DNA from: Gammaproteobacteria bacterium
GTDB taxonomy: Bacteria > Pseudomonadota > Gammaproteobacteria > Ga0077536
Direction of reading: 5' to 3'
DNA length: 64,000 nucleotides
Assembly: GCA_016209015.1 (NCBI GenBank)
Contig: JACQWY010000022.1
Span: 124,001 to 188,000, forward strand
Under the pieces are notes generated by a model, which did not search any database, had not been told where the DNA came from, and was given only the letters and a program-made list of their open reading frames with translations. Made by a program: the position numbers and the translations under genes. Positions within the stretch are counted from its first letter, which is position 1. Each line of letters starts with the position of its first letter. Positions 43,101 to 52,121 of this stretch are shown here, piece by piece.

Positions 43101-43685
43101 TCAGGCGTCGAGCAGCGCGCGGATCCGGCAGACGGTCCGCCAGTTCCGCGACGTCATCGTCACGCCGAGCAGACGCTCGGCATTCGCGGCGAGACGGGAG
43201 CGGCCGATCCCGTCCGGTGCATGCAGATAGAAAACGCGCCGCCCGAGCACGAAGCGTTCGTCCGCCTTCCGCAAGCGCTCGAGTCCATCGAGATCGGGAC
43301 GGCGCGGCGGTGCCGCGAGGAAGCCGAGATGCACGCCGTCCGGAGCGGACTCCGCTTCGGGGAACGGATTGCCCGCCATCGCGGCCGACAGCGCGGCCAC
43401 CGTGATGACGAGCACTTCCGGCATGAAGCCGTGACGCGCGGCGATCATGCCGGCGGCGCGTGCGCCGAACTGCGCGAGATCGCGCCTGCCGTAGCGGAAT
43501 GCCGCATTGCCGCTCTGGAGCGTCGTCGCGACGTCGCGGGCGCCCGCCTCCCCGAGGATCGCGGTGAGCGACTGCATCGGCAGCACGTGACGCCCGCCGA
43601 CGTTGACGCCCCGGAGCAGCGCGGGGCAACGCGGCGTGCCGCCGGCCGCCTGGCTCGTGCCGGCACGCGGTCGCCGCGGCATCAT
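43101..43685 (-). CDS. DUF1697 family protein
   Basis: A 194-residue DUF1697 protein with the diagnostic LLRGVNVGGRHVLPMQSLTAIL near the start, TTLQSGNAAFRYGRRD and VTMTSRNWRTVCRIRALLD at the end. The function is unknown; the family is widespread, cytoplasmic and often a single gene. The start at 43685 gives a long, basic N-terminal extension of about 20 residues, so a shorter start is possible. It is seven bases after the cupin stop on the same strand. Confidence 0.88.
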   Translation of the reverse strand: MMPRRPRAGTSQAAGGTPRCPALLRGVNVGGRHVLPMQSLTAILGEAGARDVATTLQSGNAAFRYGRRDLAQFGARAAGMIAARHGFMPEVLVITVAALSAAMAGNPFPEAESAPDGVHLGFLAAPPRRPDLDGLERLRKADERFVLGRRVFYLHAPDGIGRSRLAANAERLLGVTMTSRNWRTVCRIRALLDA

Positions 43686-43692
43686 GCTGCCG

Positions 43693-44109
43693 TTACTTCG
43701 GCACGAGCTCGACGATGACGACGCGGCACGGCACGCTGCCGTCGTTGCTCGCGGAGAAGTTGCCCGCCGGATGATTCACGCCCGTGCCCTCGAAGTAGGT
43801 GTCGCCGGCCTTGAACGTCTCCTGCTTGCCCTCTTTCCAGCTTATCGTGATCGCCCCTTCGAGCACGTAGCGCAGTCCGGGCCCGCGATGGGCGTGCATG
43901 GGGATCTTCGCGCCGGGTTCGATCACGAGCAGGGTCGACTTCATGCTCCACTTGCCGGGCGGCAGCTCGCCGAGCTCGACTTCCTTCAGCGTGCTCGCGG
44001 AGATCTTCCCGGGTGCGGCGGAATCGGCCCGTGACGCCGCCGGTCCGATACCCGCCAGCGTCGCGAGTGCGATGGCGGTGGCGATCTTGCGAAAATCATG
44101 GATGAACAT
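43693..44109 (-). CDS. exported cupin-domain protein
   Basis: A 138-residue single-cupin protein with a signal peptide (about 1-28: MFIHDFRKIATAIALATLAG). The cupin metal motif is PMHAHRGPGLRYVLEGAITI with Glu in EG and a second part GDTYFEGTGVNHPAGN, so two or three His ligands are present. Periplasmic cupins can be dioxygenases, isomerases or simply ligand-binding. ATG 44109 follows GAGGAG. The neighbouring genes upstream are a small secreted protein and a membrane protein. Confidence 0.86.
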   Translation of the reverse strand: MFIHDFRKIATAIALATLAGIGPAASRADSAAPGKISASTLKEVELGELPPGKWSMKSTLLVIEPGAKIPMHAHRGPGLRYVLEGAITISWKEGKQETFKAGDTYFEGTGVNHPAGNFSASNDGSVPCRVVIVELVPK

Positions 44110-44188
44110 CGGTGCTCTCCTCTTGCTTGGATATCGGGGCGCAGGCGAACGGCAGGCGCGCCCTGGGGACATTCTGCGCATCGCGAGC

Positions 44189-44824
44189 TCACGGCTGCAA
44201 ATTCACGCGCCGCAATTCCATGTCCCAGCGCGGGTCGTCCGCATTGTCCGATTTGACGACGGCGCGCACGGCCGGCGCATACCAGAGCGTCACGTTGAGC
44301 TCGCGCGCGATCGGCCCGACGTGCACGCGGTCGACGCACTGGATGCGGTAGGCCTCGAAGCGACCGGCCGGGACTCTGACGTGGCTCCATTCAGTCACTT
44401 CGCAAGACAGCTCACCCTCCCAGTCGCCATCGGATTTCGTGTAGCCCGCGTACCTACCCGACCAGCGCGCGCCGACGTCGAGCGGAAATTTGAGCTGCGG
44501 GTAATAGGGCTTGAACGAGGCGTAGATCTCGCCCTGATCGTCGCGCACTTCGAGCGGGTTGTAATCGTTCGCGACGGAAAGCCAGGACAGGAAGCCGCGG
44601 CAGGTGCTGAGCACGCGTCCGCCGTCGTCGAGCTTCGCGATCTTCCAGCGCTGACAGGGCACGAGCGCGACGTGCGTCGCGTACTCGTATTCGTCGCCGA
44701 CGTGGAGCGGCGGCTGCGCGAAGCGCGGTCCGCCGGCGAGCGAGGGCACGTCGAGGTCGGGCATGTCGGCGTGTGCGCCGCAGGCGGCGAGGGCCGCGGC
44801 GAGGACTGCGCCGACTCTATTCAT
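44189..44824 (-). CDS. hypothetical exported protein, 211 residues
   Basis: An N-terminal signal (MNRVGAVLAAALAACGAHA; an alternative reading is a lipobox ALAAC) precedes a beta-rich mature protein: HVGDEYEYATHVALVPCQRW, KFPLDVGARWSGRYAGYTK, VTEWSHVRVPAGRFEAYRIQC and LWYAPAVRAVVKSDN. This pattern (LxVGxxW... VPAGxFxxxRI...YxPxVxxxVK) recurs in periplasmic beta-sandwich proteins of unknown function. Its start overlaps the end of the membrane-protein gene by eight bases. Confidence 0.75.
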   Translation of the reverse strand: MNRVGAVLAAALAACGAHADMPDLDVPSLAGGPRFAQPPLHVGDEYEYATHVALVPCQRWKIAKLDDGGRVLSTCRGFLSWLSVANDYNPLEVRDDQGEIYASFKPYYPQLKFPLDVGARWSGRYAGYTKSDGDWEGELSCEVTEWSHVRVPAGRFEAYRIQCVDRVHVGPIARELNVTLWYAPAVRAVVKSDNADDPRWDMELRRVNLQP

Positions 44825-45170
44825 CGCGCTGCCTCGCCTCGAGATGAAAGCGGTGCAGCACGCGATGCACGAGCGGCGAGAAGGTGATCGCCGTGATCAT
44901 GATGAGCGCGAATCCGGAGTAGAGCGCATAAATGCCCGCGAAGACCTTGCCAGCCGCGGTCTGCGGCGAGAGCAGCGGGCCCATGCCGGAGAGGATCATC
45001 GCGGCGTTGATGAACGCATCGAGCCAGGATTGATGCTCGCAGACGTGATAGCCGAGCATGCCGGCCCACAGCGAGAGCACGATGAGCGCGAAGCCGGCCG
45101 CCGCGCTCCCCGCCATGCGCCGCAGGAACGCGGCGCGCGGCAACAGCGGCATGTGTCGCGATTCGTACAT
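44817..45170 (-). CDS. small membrane protein, two to three helices
   Basis: A 117-residue membrane protein. The first helix is about 25-42 (FALIVLSLWAGMLGYHV), a middle helix and loop (AFINAAMILSGMGPLLSPQT) are followed by a final helix (VFAGIYALYSGFALIMITAITF) and a cytoplasmic HRVLHRFHLE tail. The MILSGMGP loop sits where a pore loop would in two-helix ion channels, but no TVGYG selectivity signature is present. Conserved in proteobacteria as unknown (from memory). Confidence 0.72.
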   Translation of the reverse strand: MYESRHMPLLPRAAFLRRMAGSAAAGFALIVLSLWAGMLGYHVCEHQSWLDAFINAAMILSGMGPLLSPQTAAGKVFAGIYALYSGFALIMITAITFSPLVHRVLHRFHLEARQRDE

Positions 45171-45173
45171 CGC

Positions 45174-46184
45174 TCAGCGGAAGTGCGGCATCACGTCCGA
45201 GGCGAAGAGCGCGAGGTGCTCGTCCATGCGCGCTTCAACGTAGCCGGGCGGCACGGTCCAGGTGTAATAGCGCTCGATGCCGGTCTCCTCGACGTAGCGC
45301 CCGATCGCGTCGACCGCTTCCGCCGGCGTCATGACGAGCAGGATGCCGAGCTCGCGCAGTTCCTCGTCGCGGGTGATGGCCGGGAACAGCGCCTGACCGG
45401 CTTCGCCGAGCCAGCGGTTGTACATCTCGATCTGATAGCGCACGTGCGGGGCAATCTCGCGGAACGTACGCACGGGATCGCGGGCGCAGACGAGCCAGAA
45501 GTGGCCGCCCGCGAGGCGTCCGTCGCTGCGGCCGAGGCGGGCGACCTCATCACGGTAGATCCTCGCCTGCTCCGTCATCGCGCCGGTGCCCAGATAACCG
45601 TCGGCGAGACGCGCGGCGCGCTTCGGTGCCGCGGCCGCGAAGCCGCCGACCCACAGCGGCGGGCGCGGCTGCTGCACCGGGCGCGGCTCGAGCCTCGCGC
45701 CTTCGATACGGTAGTGCCGGCCCTGGTAATCGAGCGTCTCGCCGAGCCAGAGGCGACGGATGATCTCGAGCCCTTCGTCCATGAGCCCGGCGCGGTCTCC
45801 GCTCGCGATGCCGAGGCCCTTGAACTCCTGAGGCCGGTAGCCGACGCCGACGCCGAGCTCGAAGCGGCCGTTCGAGAGGATGTCGATCGTCGCGGCGTCC
45901 TCGGCGACGCGCACGGCATGATGGAGCGGCAGCAGCAGCACCGCGGTGCCGATGCGGATGCGCGTCGTGCGCGCGGCGACGGCCGCCGCGATCGGCAGGA
46001 TCGAGGGCGCGTGGCCGTCCTCGCAGAAATGGTGCTCGGTGAGCCAGACGTCGTCGTAGCCGATCGTCTCCGCCCAGGCGATCTGGCGCAAGGTCTCGGC
46101 GTAGATCTCGGGATACGGCCGTGGCCAGGGCGCGGGATTGCGCAGCGAGTACCAGAGCCCGAAGCGAAGCTTGTGCGCACCCAT
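45174..46184 (-). CDS. LLM class flavin-dependent oxidoreductase
   Basis: A 336-residue luciferase-like monooxygenase. Family blocks are GYDDVWLTEHHF, IRIGTAVLLLPLHHAVRVAEDAATIDILSNGRFELGVGVGY and PPLWVGGFAAAAPKRAARLADGYLG. It would use reduced flavin (FMNH2 or F420-like) to oxidise an unknown substrate. The stop is three bases before the membrane-protein start. The upstream neighbour is an SDR with 20 bases between. Confidence 0.92.
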   Translation of the reverse strand: MGAHKLRFGLWYSLRNPAPWPRPYPEIYAETLRQIAWAETIGYDDVWLTEHHFCEDGHAPSILPIAAAVAARTTRIRIGTAVLLLPLHHAVRVAEDAATIDILSNGRFELGVGVGYRPQEFKGLGIASGDRAGLMDEGLEIIRRLWLGETLDYQGRHYRIEGARLEPRPVQQPRPPLWVGGFAAAAPKRAARLADGYLGTGAMTEQARIYRDEVARLGRSDGRLAGGHFWLVCARDPVRTFREIAPHVRYQIEMYNRWLGEAGQALFPAITRDEELRELGILLVMTPAEAVDAIGRYVEETGIERYYTWTVPPGYVEARMDEHLALFASDVMPHFR

Positions 46185-46204
46185 GGCCGGTCTCTCCCGC
46201 GGTG

Positions 46205-47011
46205 CTATTTCGATTCGATTCCCGGACAGTCGTCCTGCGTCAGCAGCCGCGCGTTGCCGCTCGCGCCGCCGTCGACGGTCAGCATCGAGCCTGTCGTGTA
46301 GCTGCCGGCATCGCTCGCGAGATAGAGCGCGGCGCCGACGATCTCGCCGGGCTCACCGGCGCGGTGCAGCGGGATCTGCAGCTTCGCGCGGCGGTTGAAC
46401 GCCTCCATGTCCCAGGCTTTCGAGATGTCGGTGAGGAAAGGGCCGCAGACGATGGCGTTCACGCGCACCTTCGGGCCGTAGGCGAACGCGAAAGACCGCG
46501 TGATCGCGTTCAGCCCCGCTTTCGCCGCGCCATAGGGCTCGGCCTGCGGGCTCGGCGTCACGGACGCCGTACTCGAGATGTTGATGATGCTGCCGCCGTC
46601 GCCCTCGCTCATGCGCTTGCCGACGAGCGCTGTCAGCCGGAACGGTCCTTTCAGGTTCAGGCTCACGACTTTGTCGAAGAGCTCTTCCGTGATCCGATCG
46701 AGCGAGGGATAGACGGGCGAGAGGCCGGCGTTGTTCACGAGGATGTCGATCTTCCCGAAGTGCGCATAGACGTCCGCGACGAGGCCGTCGAGCTCGCTCC
46801 ATTTGCCGACGTGGCAGGCGCGGGCAAACCCGCGTTGGCCCAGTGCTTCGACTTCGCTCGCGACGCTCTCGCAGGCGTCCTGCTTCCGGCTCGCGATCGC
46901 GACGTCGGCGCCGCGCGCGGCGAAGGCGAGCGCCATTTCGCGACCGAGGCCGCGGCTGCCGCCCGTGATGAGGGCGACTTTGCCCTCCAGACCGAAGATG
47001 TCTCTGTGCAT
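46205..47011 (-). CDS. short-chain dehydrogenase/reductase
   Basis: A 268-residue classical SDR: TGGSRGLGREMAL (about 16-28), LVNNAGLSPVYPS, catalytic Ser in NISSTASVTP and Tyr/Lys in EPYGAAKAGLNAIT, and the C-terminal YTTGSMLTVDGGASG. It is likely an NAD(P)-dependent alcohol/ketone oxidoreductase. It is paired with LLM and may act on the same pathway. ATG 47011 is preceded by G-rich sequence. Confidence 0.93.
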   Translation of the reverse strand: MHRDIFGLEGKVALITGGSRGLGREMALAFAARGADVAIASRKQDACESVASEVEALGQRGFARACHVGKWSELDGLVADVYAHFGKIDILVNNAGLSPVYPSLDRITEELFDKVVSLNLKGPFRLTALVGKRMSEGDGGSIINISSTASVTPSPQAEPYGAAKAGLNAITRSFAFAYGPKVRVNAIVCGPFLTDISKAWDMEAFNRRAKLQIPLHRAGEPGEIVGAALYLASDAGSYTTGSMLTVDGGASGNARLLTQDDCPGIESK

Positions 47012-47093
47012 CGATCGCGACCTCGAGTTGCGTTCAGTTCTGCGGGATCCTAATCGAAACCCGGCCGCGCGTCTCGCCGCGTCCGGCCGGTGA

Positions 47094-50000
47094 TCATTGC
47101 ACTGCCGCGAGCTCGTCGGGCAGCGGTTCGATCACGCTCGCGCGATGGTCGCGGGCGAGCAGGAGATAGAACGCCGGCACGACGAAGAGCGTGAACAGCG
47201 TGCCGATGCCGAGGCCGCTCGCGATGACGAGGCCGATGTGAAAGCGGCTGACGGCGCCCGGACCGGTCGCGATGAGGAGCGGCACCATGGCGACGATCAT
47301 CGCGACCGTCGTCATCAGGATCGGCCGCAGGCGGATCATCGCGCCGTGCTCGATCGCTTCGCGCTTCGTCATGCCGCGATCCGCCTGCAGGTGATTCGCG
47401 AATTCGACGATGAGGATGCCGTTCTTCGCGATGAGCCCGATCAGCGTGATCATGCCGACCTCGGTATAGATGTTGATGCTCGCGAAGCCGACGGTGATGA
47501 AGGCCAGCGCGCCGGCGAGGGAAAGCGGCACCGAGGTCAGGATGATCAGCGGATCGCGCCAGCTCTCGAACTGTGCGGCGAGCACGAGGTAGATGACGAC
47601 CGCGGCGAGGAAGATCGCGATCGTGAGCGAGCTGCCGACCTGCTTGTACTGGCGGGACACGCCGGCGTAGTCGACCGCGTAGCCCTGCGGCAGCACCTCG
47701 CGGGCAAGCTTTTCGAGCGTGCCGAGCGCCTCGCCCATGGAGACGCCCGGGCTTGCCACGCCCTGCAGCGTGAGCGCGTTCAACTGCTGGAACTGCGTGC
47801 GCTCGCTCGGCTCGACCGAATCCTTGAACGTCACGAACGAGGAGAGAGGCAGGAGCTCGCCGGTCGCGGCACGGATGTAGTAGTTGTCGATGAGCTCGTG
47901 ATTCGCGCGGAATGCCTGCTCGACCTGCGGGATGACCTTGTAGCTGCGCTCGTCGAGGTTGAACCAGTTGACGTGACCCTCGCCGAGCAGCGTGCCGAGC
48001 TCGCGCGCGACGTCCTGCATCGTGATGCCGAGGATGCCGGCGCGATCGCGGTCCACGACAATCGTCGTGCGCGGCCGCGTGAACTCGACGGATTTCTGGA
48101 GGAACATGAATTTTCCGCTCTTCATCGCCTGGCCGAGCAGATCGTCGACGGAGCTGTCGAGATCCGCGTAGTCGGCGGCGGTCAGTACGACGAACTGGAT
48201 CGGCGCGCCGCGCGAGGGGCCGGGCAGGCTCGGTCGCGGGAACGCGAACGCCTGATAGCCGAGCGCATTGTTGAGCTTCGGCACGAGCTCGTTCTGGATC
48301 TCGAGCTGGCTGCGTTCGCGCTCGGCCATCGGCTTCATGCGGAAGCCCGCGAAGATGCTGTTCGCGGAGGGCATGCCGAGCATGAAGAAGCTCTCCGTGT
48401 GCTCGGGGATGGTCTGGAAGATATCGACGAGGTCGCGCGCGTAGCGGCGGTTGTAGTCGATCGTCGCGGTCTCCGGGCCGCGGCCCATGACGAACAGGAT
48501 GCCCTGGTCCTCGTCCGGCGCGAGCTCGTTCTTCGAGGTCATGAACATCGCGACGCCGATCGGCAGCACCAGAATGCCGAACAGGATCGTCACCGGCACG
48601 TAGTCGAGGGTCCCGTGGAGGAGCTCGCGGTAGCGCTCCCCGAGCCGGCCGAAGAAGCGCTCGACCGCGTGCTCGAAGCGGCCCTCGCGGTTCGTGAAGA
48701 GCTTCGAGCAGAGCATGGGCGACAGCGTGAGCGCGACGACGCCCGAGATCAGCACTGCGCCGGCGAGCGAGAACGCGAACTCGGTGAACAGCGTGCCGAC
48801 GAGACCGCCCATGAAGCCGATCGGTGCGTAAACCGCGACGAGCGTCGTCGTCATGGAGATCACGGGAAGGCGCAGCTCGCGGGCGCCGACGAGCGCGGCC
48901 TCGAACGGCGTGCGGCCGAGCTCCATGTGACGGTGCACGTTCTCGACGATGACGATCGCATCGTCCACCACGAGACCGATCGCGAGCACCATCGCGAGCA
49001 GCGTGAGTGAATTGATGCTGAAACCCATCGGCAGCATGAGCAGCGCGCCGCCGACGATCGAGAGCGGCACCGCGACCGCCGGAATGAGCGCGGCGCGTCC
49101 GGAGCCGAGGCAGAGGAAGATCACGACGAGCACGATCGCGACCGCTTCGAGCAGGGTCTTGAATACCTCGCGGATCGAGTCCTCGATGAACAGGCTCGCA
49201 TCGTAGGGCACGCGGAGCTTCATCGCGGCCGGCATCTGCGACTCGAGATCCGGGAGCTTCGCACGCACGGCGCGCGCGACGGTCAGCGGATTGCTGCCCG
49301 GCGTCGGATCGATGCCGATGTAGCTCGCGGTGTTCGTCTTGTACCAGCTCGTCGTGTCGTAGCTCTCGGCGCCGAGGTCGGTGCGGGCGATGTCGGAGAG
49401 GCGGACGAGCACGCCTTTCTCGGCGCGGATCACCATGTCGCGGAATTCGGCGATCCGCGTCGCATCCGTCGTCGCGCTCAAGTCGACGGCGACGAACTCG
49501 TCGCGGGTACGGCCGGCGCTCGCGAGGAAGTTGTTCGCCTGCAGCACGCGCGCGACGTCGGCTGCGGTCACGCCGAGCGCCGCCATGCGCCGCGGGTCGA
49601 GCCAGATGCGCATCGCGTAGGCGCTGCCGCCGAACATCGCCGCCTTGGCGACACCCGGAATCGCCTGGAGCTGCGGACGCACGACGCGGAGCAGGTAGTC
49701 CGTGATCTGCTGCGGCGTCATCGCGTCGCTGTAGAACGCGATGTACATGAGCGCGGCAGGGTCGCCGGTCTTCGCGTCGATCACCGGGTCGTCGGCGGCC
49801 TGCGGCAGCACACGGCGCTGGCTCGCGACTTTCGACTGGATCTCGGACACCGCGGCGTGCGCGTCGTAATTGAGCTTCATCGTCACTTCGATCGTCGACA
49901 CGCCCTGCTTGCTGCTGGACGTCAGGTAGTCGATGCCGTCGGCCTCGGCGATCGCCTGCTGTAGGGGCGTGGTGATGAAGCCCTTGATGAGCTCGCTGCT

Positions 50001-50168
50001 CGCGCCGGCGTAGGTCGTCGTCACGGTCACGACGGTGTTCTCGGTGCGCGGGAACTGCCGCACGTCGAGCGAGAGGATCGCGCGCGCGCCGAGCACGAGG
50101 ATCATGAGGCTCACGACGCTCGCGAGCACCGGCCGGCGGACGAAGGTGTCGGTGAACGCGAGATTCAC
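47094..50168 (-). CDS. RND-family multidrug efflux permease
   Basis: A 1024-residue resistance-nodulation-division pump with 12 membrane helices and two large periplasmic loops. TM4 carries the proton-relay pair in VLAIGLVVDDAIVIVENVHRH. LDVRQFPRTENTVVTV at the start, and KNGILIVEFANHLQ near TM10, are hallmarks. It forms a trimer and exports toxic compounds with the adaptor encoded upstream and an unlinked outer-membrane channel. The GTG start overlaps the adaptor stop (GTGA). Substrates cannot be predicted. Confidence 0.95.
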   Translation of the reverse strand: MNLAFTDTFVRRPVLASVVSLMILVLGARAILSLDVRQFPRTENTVVTVTTTYAGASSELIKGFITTPLQQAIAEADGIDYLTSSSKQGVSTIEVTMKLNYDAHAAVSEIQSKVASQRRVLPQAADDPVIDAKTGDPAALMYIAFYSDAMTPQQITDYLLRVVRPQLQAIPGVAKAAMFGGSAYAMRIWLDPRRMAALGVTAADVARVLQANNFLASAGRTRDEFVAVDLSATTDATRIAEFRDMVIRAEKGVLVRLSDIARTDLGAESYDTTSWYKTNTASYIGIDPTPGSNPLTVARAVRAKLPDLESQMPAAMKLRVPYDASLFIEDSIREVFKTLLEAVAIVLVVIFLCLGSGRAALIPAVAVPLSIVGGALLMLPMGFSINSLTLLAMVLAIGLVVDDAIVIVENVHRHMELGRTPFEAALVGARELRLPVISMTTTLVAVYAPIGFMGGLVGTLFTEFAFSLAGAVLISGVVALTLSPMLCSKLFTNREGRFEHAVERFFGRLGERYRELLHGTLDYVPVTILFGILVLPIGVAMFMTSKNELAPDEDQGILFVMGRGPETATIDYNRRYARDLVDIFQTIPEHTESFFMLGMPSANSIFAGFRMKPMAERERSQLEIQNELVPKLNNALGYQAFAFPRPSLPGPSRGAPIQFVVLTAADYADLDSSVDDLLGQAMKSGKFMFLQKSVEFTRPRTTIVVDRDRAGILGITMQDVARELGTLLGEGHVNWFNLDERSYKVIPQVEQAFRANHELIDNYYIRAATGELLPLSSFVTFKDSVEPSERTQFQQLNALTLQGVASPGVSMGEALGTLEKLAREVLPQGYAVDYAGVSRQYKQVGSSLTIAIFLAAVVIYLVLAAQFESWRDPLIILTSVPLSLAGALAFITVGFASINIYTEVGMITLIGLIAKNGILIVEFANHLQADRGMTKREAIEHGAMIRLRPILMTTVAMIVAMVPLLIATGPGAVSRFHIGLVIASGLGIGTLFTLFVVPAFYLLLARDHRASVIEPLPDELAAVQ

Positions 50169-51268
50169 GGCGCGTTTCCGGCGGTCGCGGTCGCGGCCGG
50201 CGCGGGTGCGGCGAGCTTCACGGACATGCCGTTGCGCAACTTGTTGTGGCCGACCGCGACGAGGCGGTCACCGGCAGCGAGGCCCTGCGTCACGGCGACG
50301 CGGCCCGCACGCGTCTCGCCGGTCGTGATCTGCTGGCGGGTCACCGTCAGCTTCCCGCCTTCGTCCTTGATGACGAACACGGAGTTGCCGTAGGGCGTGT
50401 AGGTGATGGCGGTCGTCGGGACGGTCAGCACTTCGACATCCGCGCCCTCGAGCGTCGAGACGTCTGCGAACATGCCGGGTCGCAGGCGCTCGTCGGGGTT
50501 CGGCAACGTCGCGCGGATACGGATGTTGCGCGTGCCGGGGTCGAGGCCCGGATCGAAGGCCGTGATCCTGCCGCTGAAGCGTTCTCCGCCGTAGGCCTGC
50601 ACCGCGACGGTGACTTCCTGGCCGAGCTTCAGCGTGCCGAAATGGCGCTCCGGCAGGGCGTAGTCGACGTAGATCGGATCGAGCGTCTGCAGCGGCACGA
50701 TCGCCGCGCCTTCCTTGAGGTACTGCCCGACGTCGACCTTGCGGATGCCGAGCACGCCGGTGAACGGGGCGCGGATCGTCTTCTTCGCGAGATGCGCGCG
50801 TTTCGCCTCGACGAGCGCCGCGGCCTCGTCGCGTTTCGCGGCCGCGTCGTCGTAGTGCTGTTGCGCGACGGTCTTCTCTTTCAGCAGCCGCGCCGCGCGC
50901 TCGAACTGGAGCTGCATGAGCTTCTGCTCGGCGACGAGCCCCGCGAGCTCCGCTTCGTCGACGCTCGTATCGAGGGACAGCAGGACCTCGCCCTTCGTCA
51001 CGCGCTGACCGGATTCGAAATGCAGCGCCGAGACCTGGCCCGCGATCTCGGTCGTGACGTCGACACCCTGCACCGGCGCGAAGCTGCCGACCGCGGCGAG
51101 CGCGCGCGGCCAGCGTTCGGCGGTGACCTGCGTGGGGACGATCGCGACGGCGGGCGGCGGCGCGGAGAACATCGCGTTCATCGCGGCAATCTGCCGCATC
51201 TTCACGGCGGCGATGCCGCCCACGACGAGCGCGACGGCGATCAGCATGAGGACGAGACGTTTGAACAT
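50165..51268 (-). CDS. RND periplasmic adaptor (membrane-fusion protein)
   Basis: A 367-residue HlyD/AcrA-type adaptor. An N-terminal anchor (about 3-25, RLVLMLIAVALVVGGIAAVK) precedes the barrel-sandwich lipoyl half (VDVTTEIAGQVSALHFESGQ), a coiled-coil hairpin (QKLMQLQFERAARLLKEKTVAQQHYDDAAAK) and the second lipoyl half (IRAPFTGVLGIRKVDVGQYL). ATG 51268 has AAGG upstream. It is the first gene of the two-gene RND operon; no regulator or outer-membrane factor is adjacent. Confidence 0.95.
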   Translation of the reverse strand: MFKRLVLMLIAVALVVGGIAAVKMRQIAAMNAMFSAPPPAVAIVPTQVTAERWPRALAAVGSFAPVQGVDVTTEIAGQVSALHFESGQRVTKGEVLLSLDTSVDEAELAGLVAEQKLMQLQFERAARLLKEKTVAQQHYDDAAAKRDEAAALVEAKRAHLAKKTIRAPFTGVLGIRKVDVGQYLKEGAAIVPLQTLDPIYVDYALPERHFGTLKLGQEVTVAVQAYGGERFSGRITAFDPGLDPGTRNIRIRATLPNPDERLRPGMFADVSTLEGADVEVLTVPTTAITYTPYGNSVFVIKDEGGKLTVTRQQITTGETRAGRVAVTQGLAAGDRLVAVGHNKLRNGMSVKLAAPAPAATATAGNAP

Positions 51269-51434
51269 GCGAAACCTTGTGGGCTGGAGGATGCCGGGAG
51301 GCGGCCCGCGCGGCGCCGCGGACGCCCGTCGCATAGTACCATCCGGCTCACGGGCCAACACCGTTTGACTCCGATCAACGTGCTTCCCGGGCAGCGCGAT
51401 ACACTGCGAATGCAAGTCCAGCGGGGGCCTCACG

Positions 51435-51743
51435 ATGCGCGATCACCGGCTGCAGACGCCCATCACGGACTGCATGACGCCCGACCCGCTCCCCGTCATG
51501 CCGGACGTGATGCCCGGCGGCGGCTACGACCTCATGCTCATGCATTCCATCCGCTGCATGCCGGTGATCCGCGTCGGCGGCCGCGTCGGCATCGTCGGCT
51601 CGAGCGACGTGCTGCACGCACAGCCCGCGGCTGTCGGGCGCACCCGGGATCGCGCGATGGCGATGCGGGCGCTCTCGAAGAACGCGGTGGGCGAGGTGAT
51701 GACGGCGAATCCGCGCGTCGTCACCGAGGGCGATACCGTATGA
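51435..51743 (+). pseudogene. truncated CBS-domain protein
   Basis: A 102-codon frame. The first CBS unit is present (ITDCMTPDPLPV, MLMHSIRCMPVIRVGGRVGIVGSSDVLHA), although short before the first helix, and the second begins (VGEVMTANPRVVTEGDTV) but stops after about 18 residues. Normal CBS-pair proteins run to about 140 residues, so the second domain is missing most of its fold. Some function by dimerisation is possible, but a decayed gene is more likely. A DksA-like gene follows 46 bases later. Confidence 0.6.
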
Positions 51744-51788
51744 CGGCGATGGGCGCGCAATGAGCGCCGGCCGGAAAAGGAAAGTGTC

Positions 51789-52118
51789 ATGGATCTCTCA
51801 TCAGTCGAACGCGAGCTGCGCGCCGCGCGTGCCGGGCTCGAAGCGCGTCTTGCGCGCGCCCACGATCACCTGACGCGGTCGGACGGACCCCTCGCCCAGG
51901 ATTTCGCGGAACAGGCCGTCGAACGCGAGAACGACGAGGTCGTGCAGGCCCTGCACGACCGTCTCGCCGCCGACATCGCTGCGCTCGATACGGCCCTGCA
52001 GCGCATCGCGCAGGGCACCTACGGCGTGTGCACGGTGTGCGGAGAGGAGATCGCGGCCGGACGCCTGAAGGCGATGCCCGCGGCGGCGAAGTGCACGGCG
52101 TGCGCGGAGCGCGGCTGA
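51789..52118 (+). CDS. DksA/TraR-type zinc-finger protein
   Basis: A 109-residue protein. A long coiled-coil-like helix (LRAARAGLEARLARAHDHL, then a segment with ALDTALQRIAQG) leads to a C-terminal C4 zinc finger, CTVCGEEIAAGRLKAMPAAAKCTAC. DksA proteins insert the coiled coil into the secondary channel of RNA polymerase; acidic tip residues of true DksA are not evident, so a TraR-like or regulatory role is equally likely. ATG 51789 is preceded by GGAAAGGAAAG. Confidence 0.88.
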   Translation: MDLSSVERELRAARAGLEARLARAHDHLTRSDGPLAQDFAEQAVERENDEVVQALHDRLAADIAALDTALQRIAQGTYGVCTVCGEEIAAGRLKAMPAAAKCTACAERG

Positions 52119-52121
52119 GCC

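Noticed and set aside
47097-49010. A 637-codon plus-strand frame opposite the RND permease
   Set aside because: Low-complexity Asp/Glu/Arg/Ala product with no recognisable fold; the RND frame is unambiguous.
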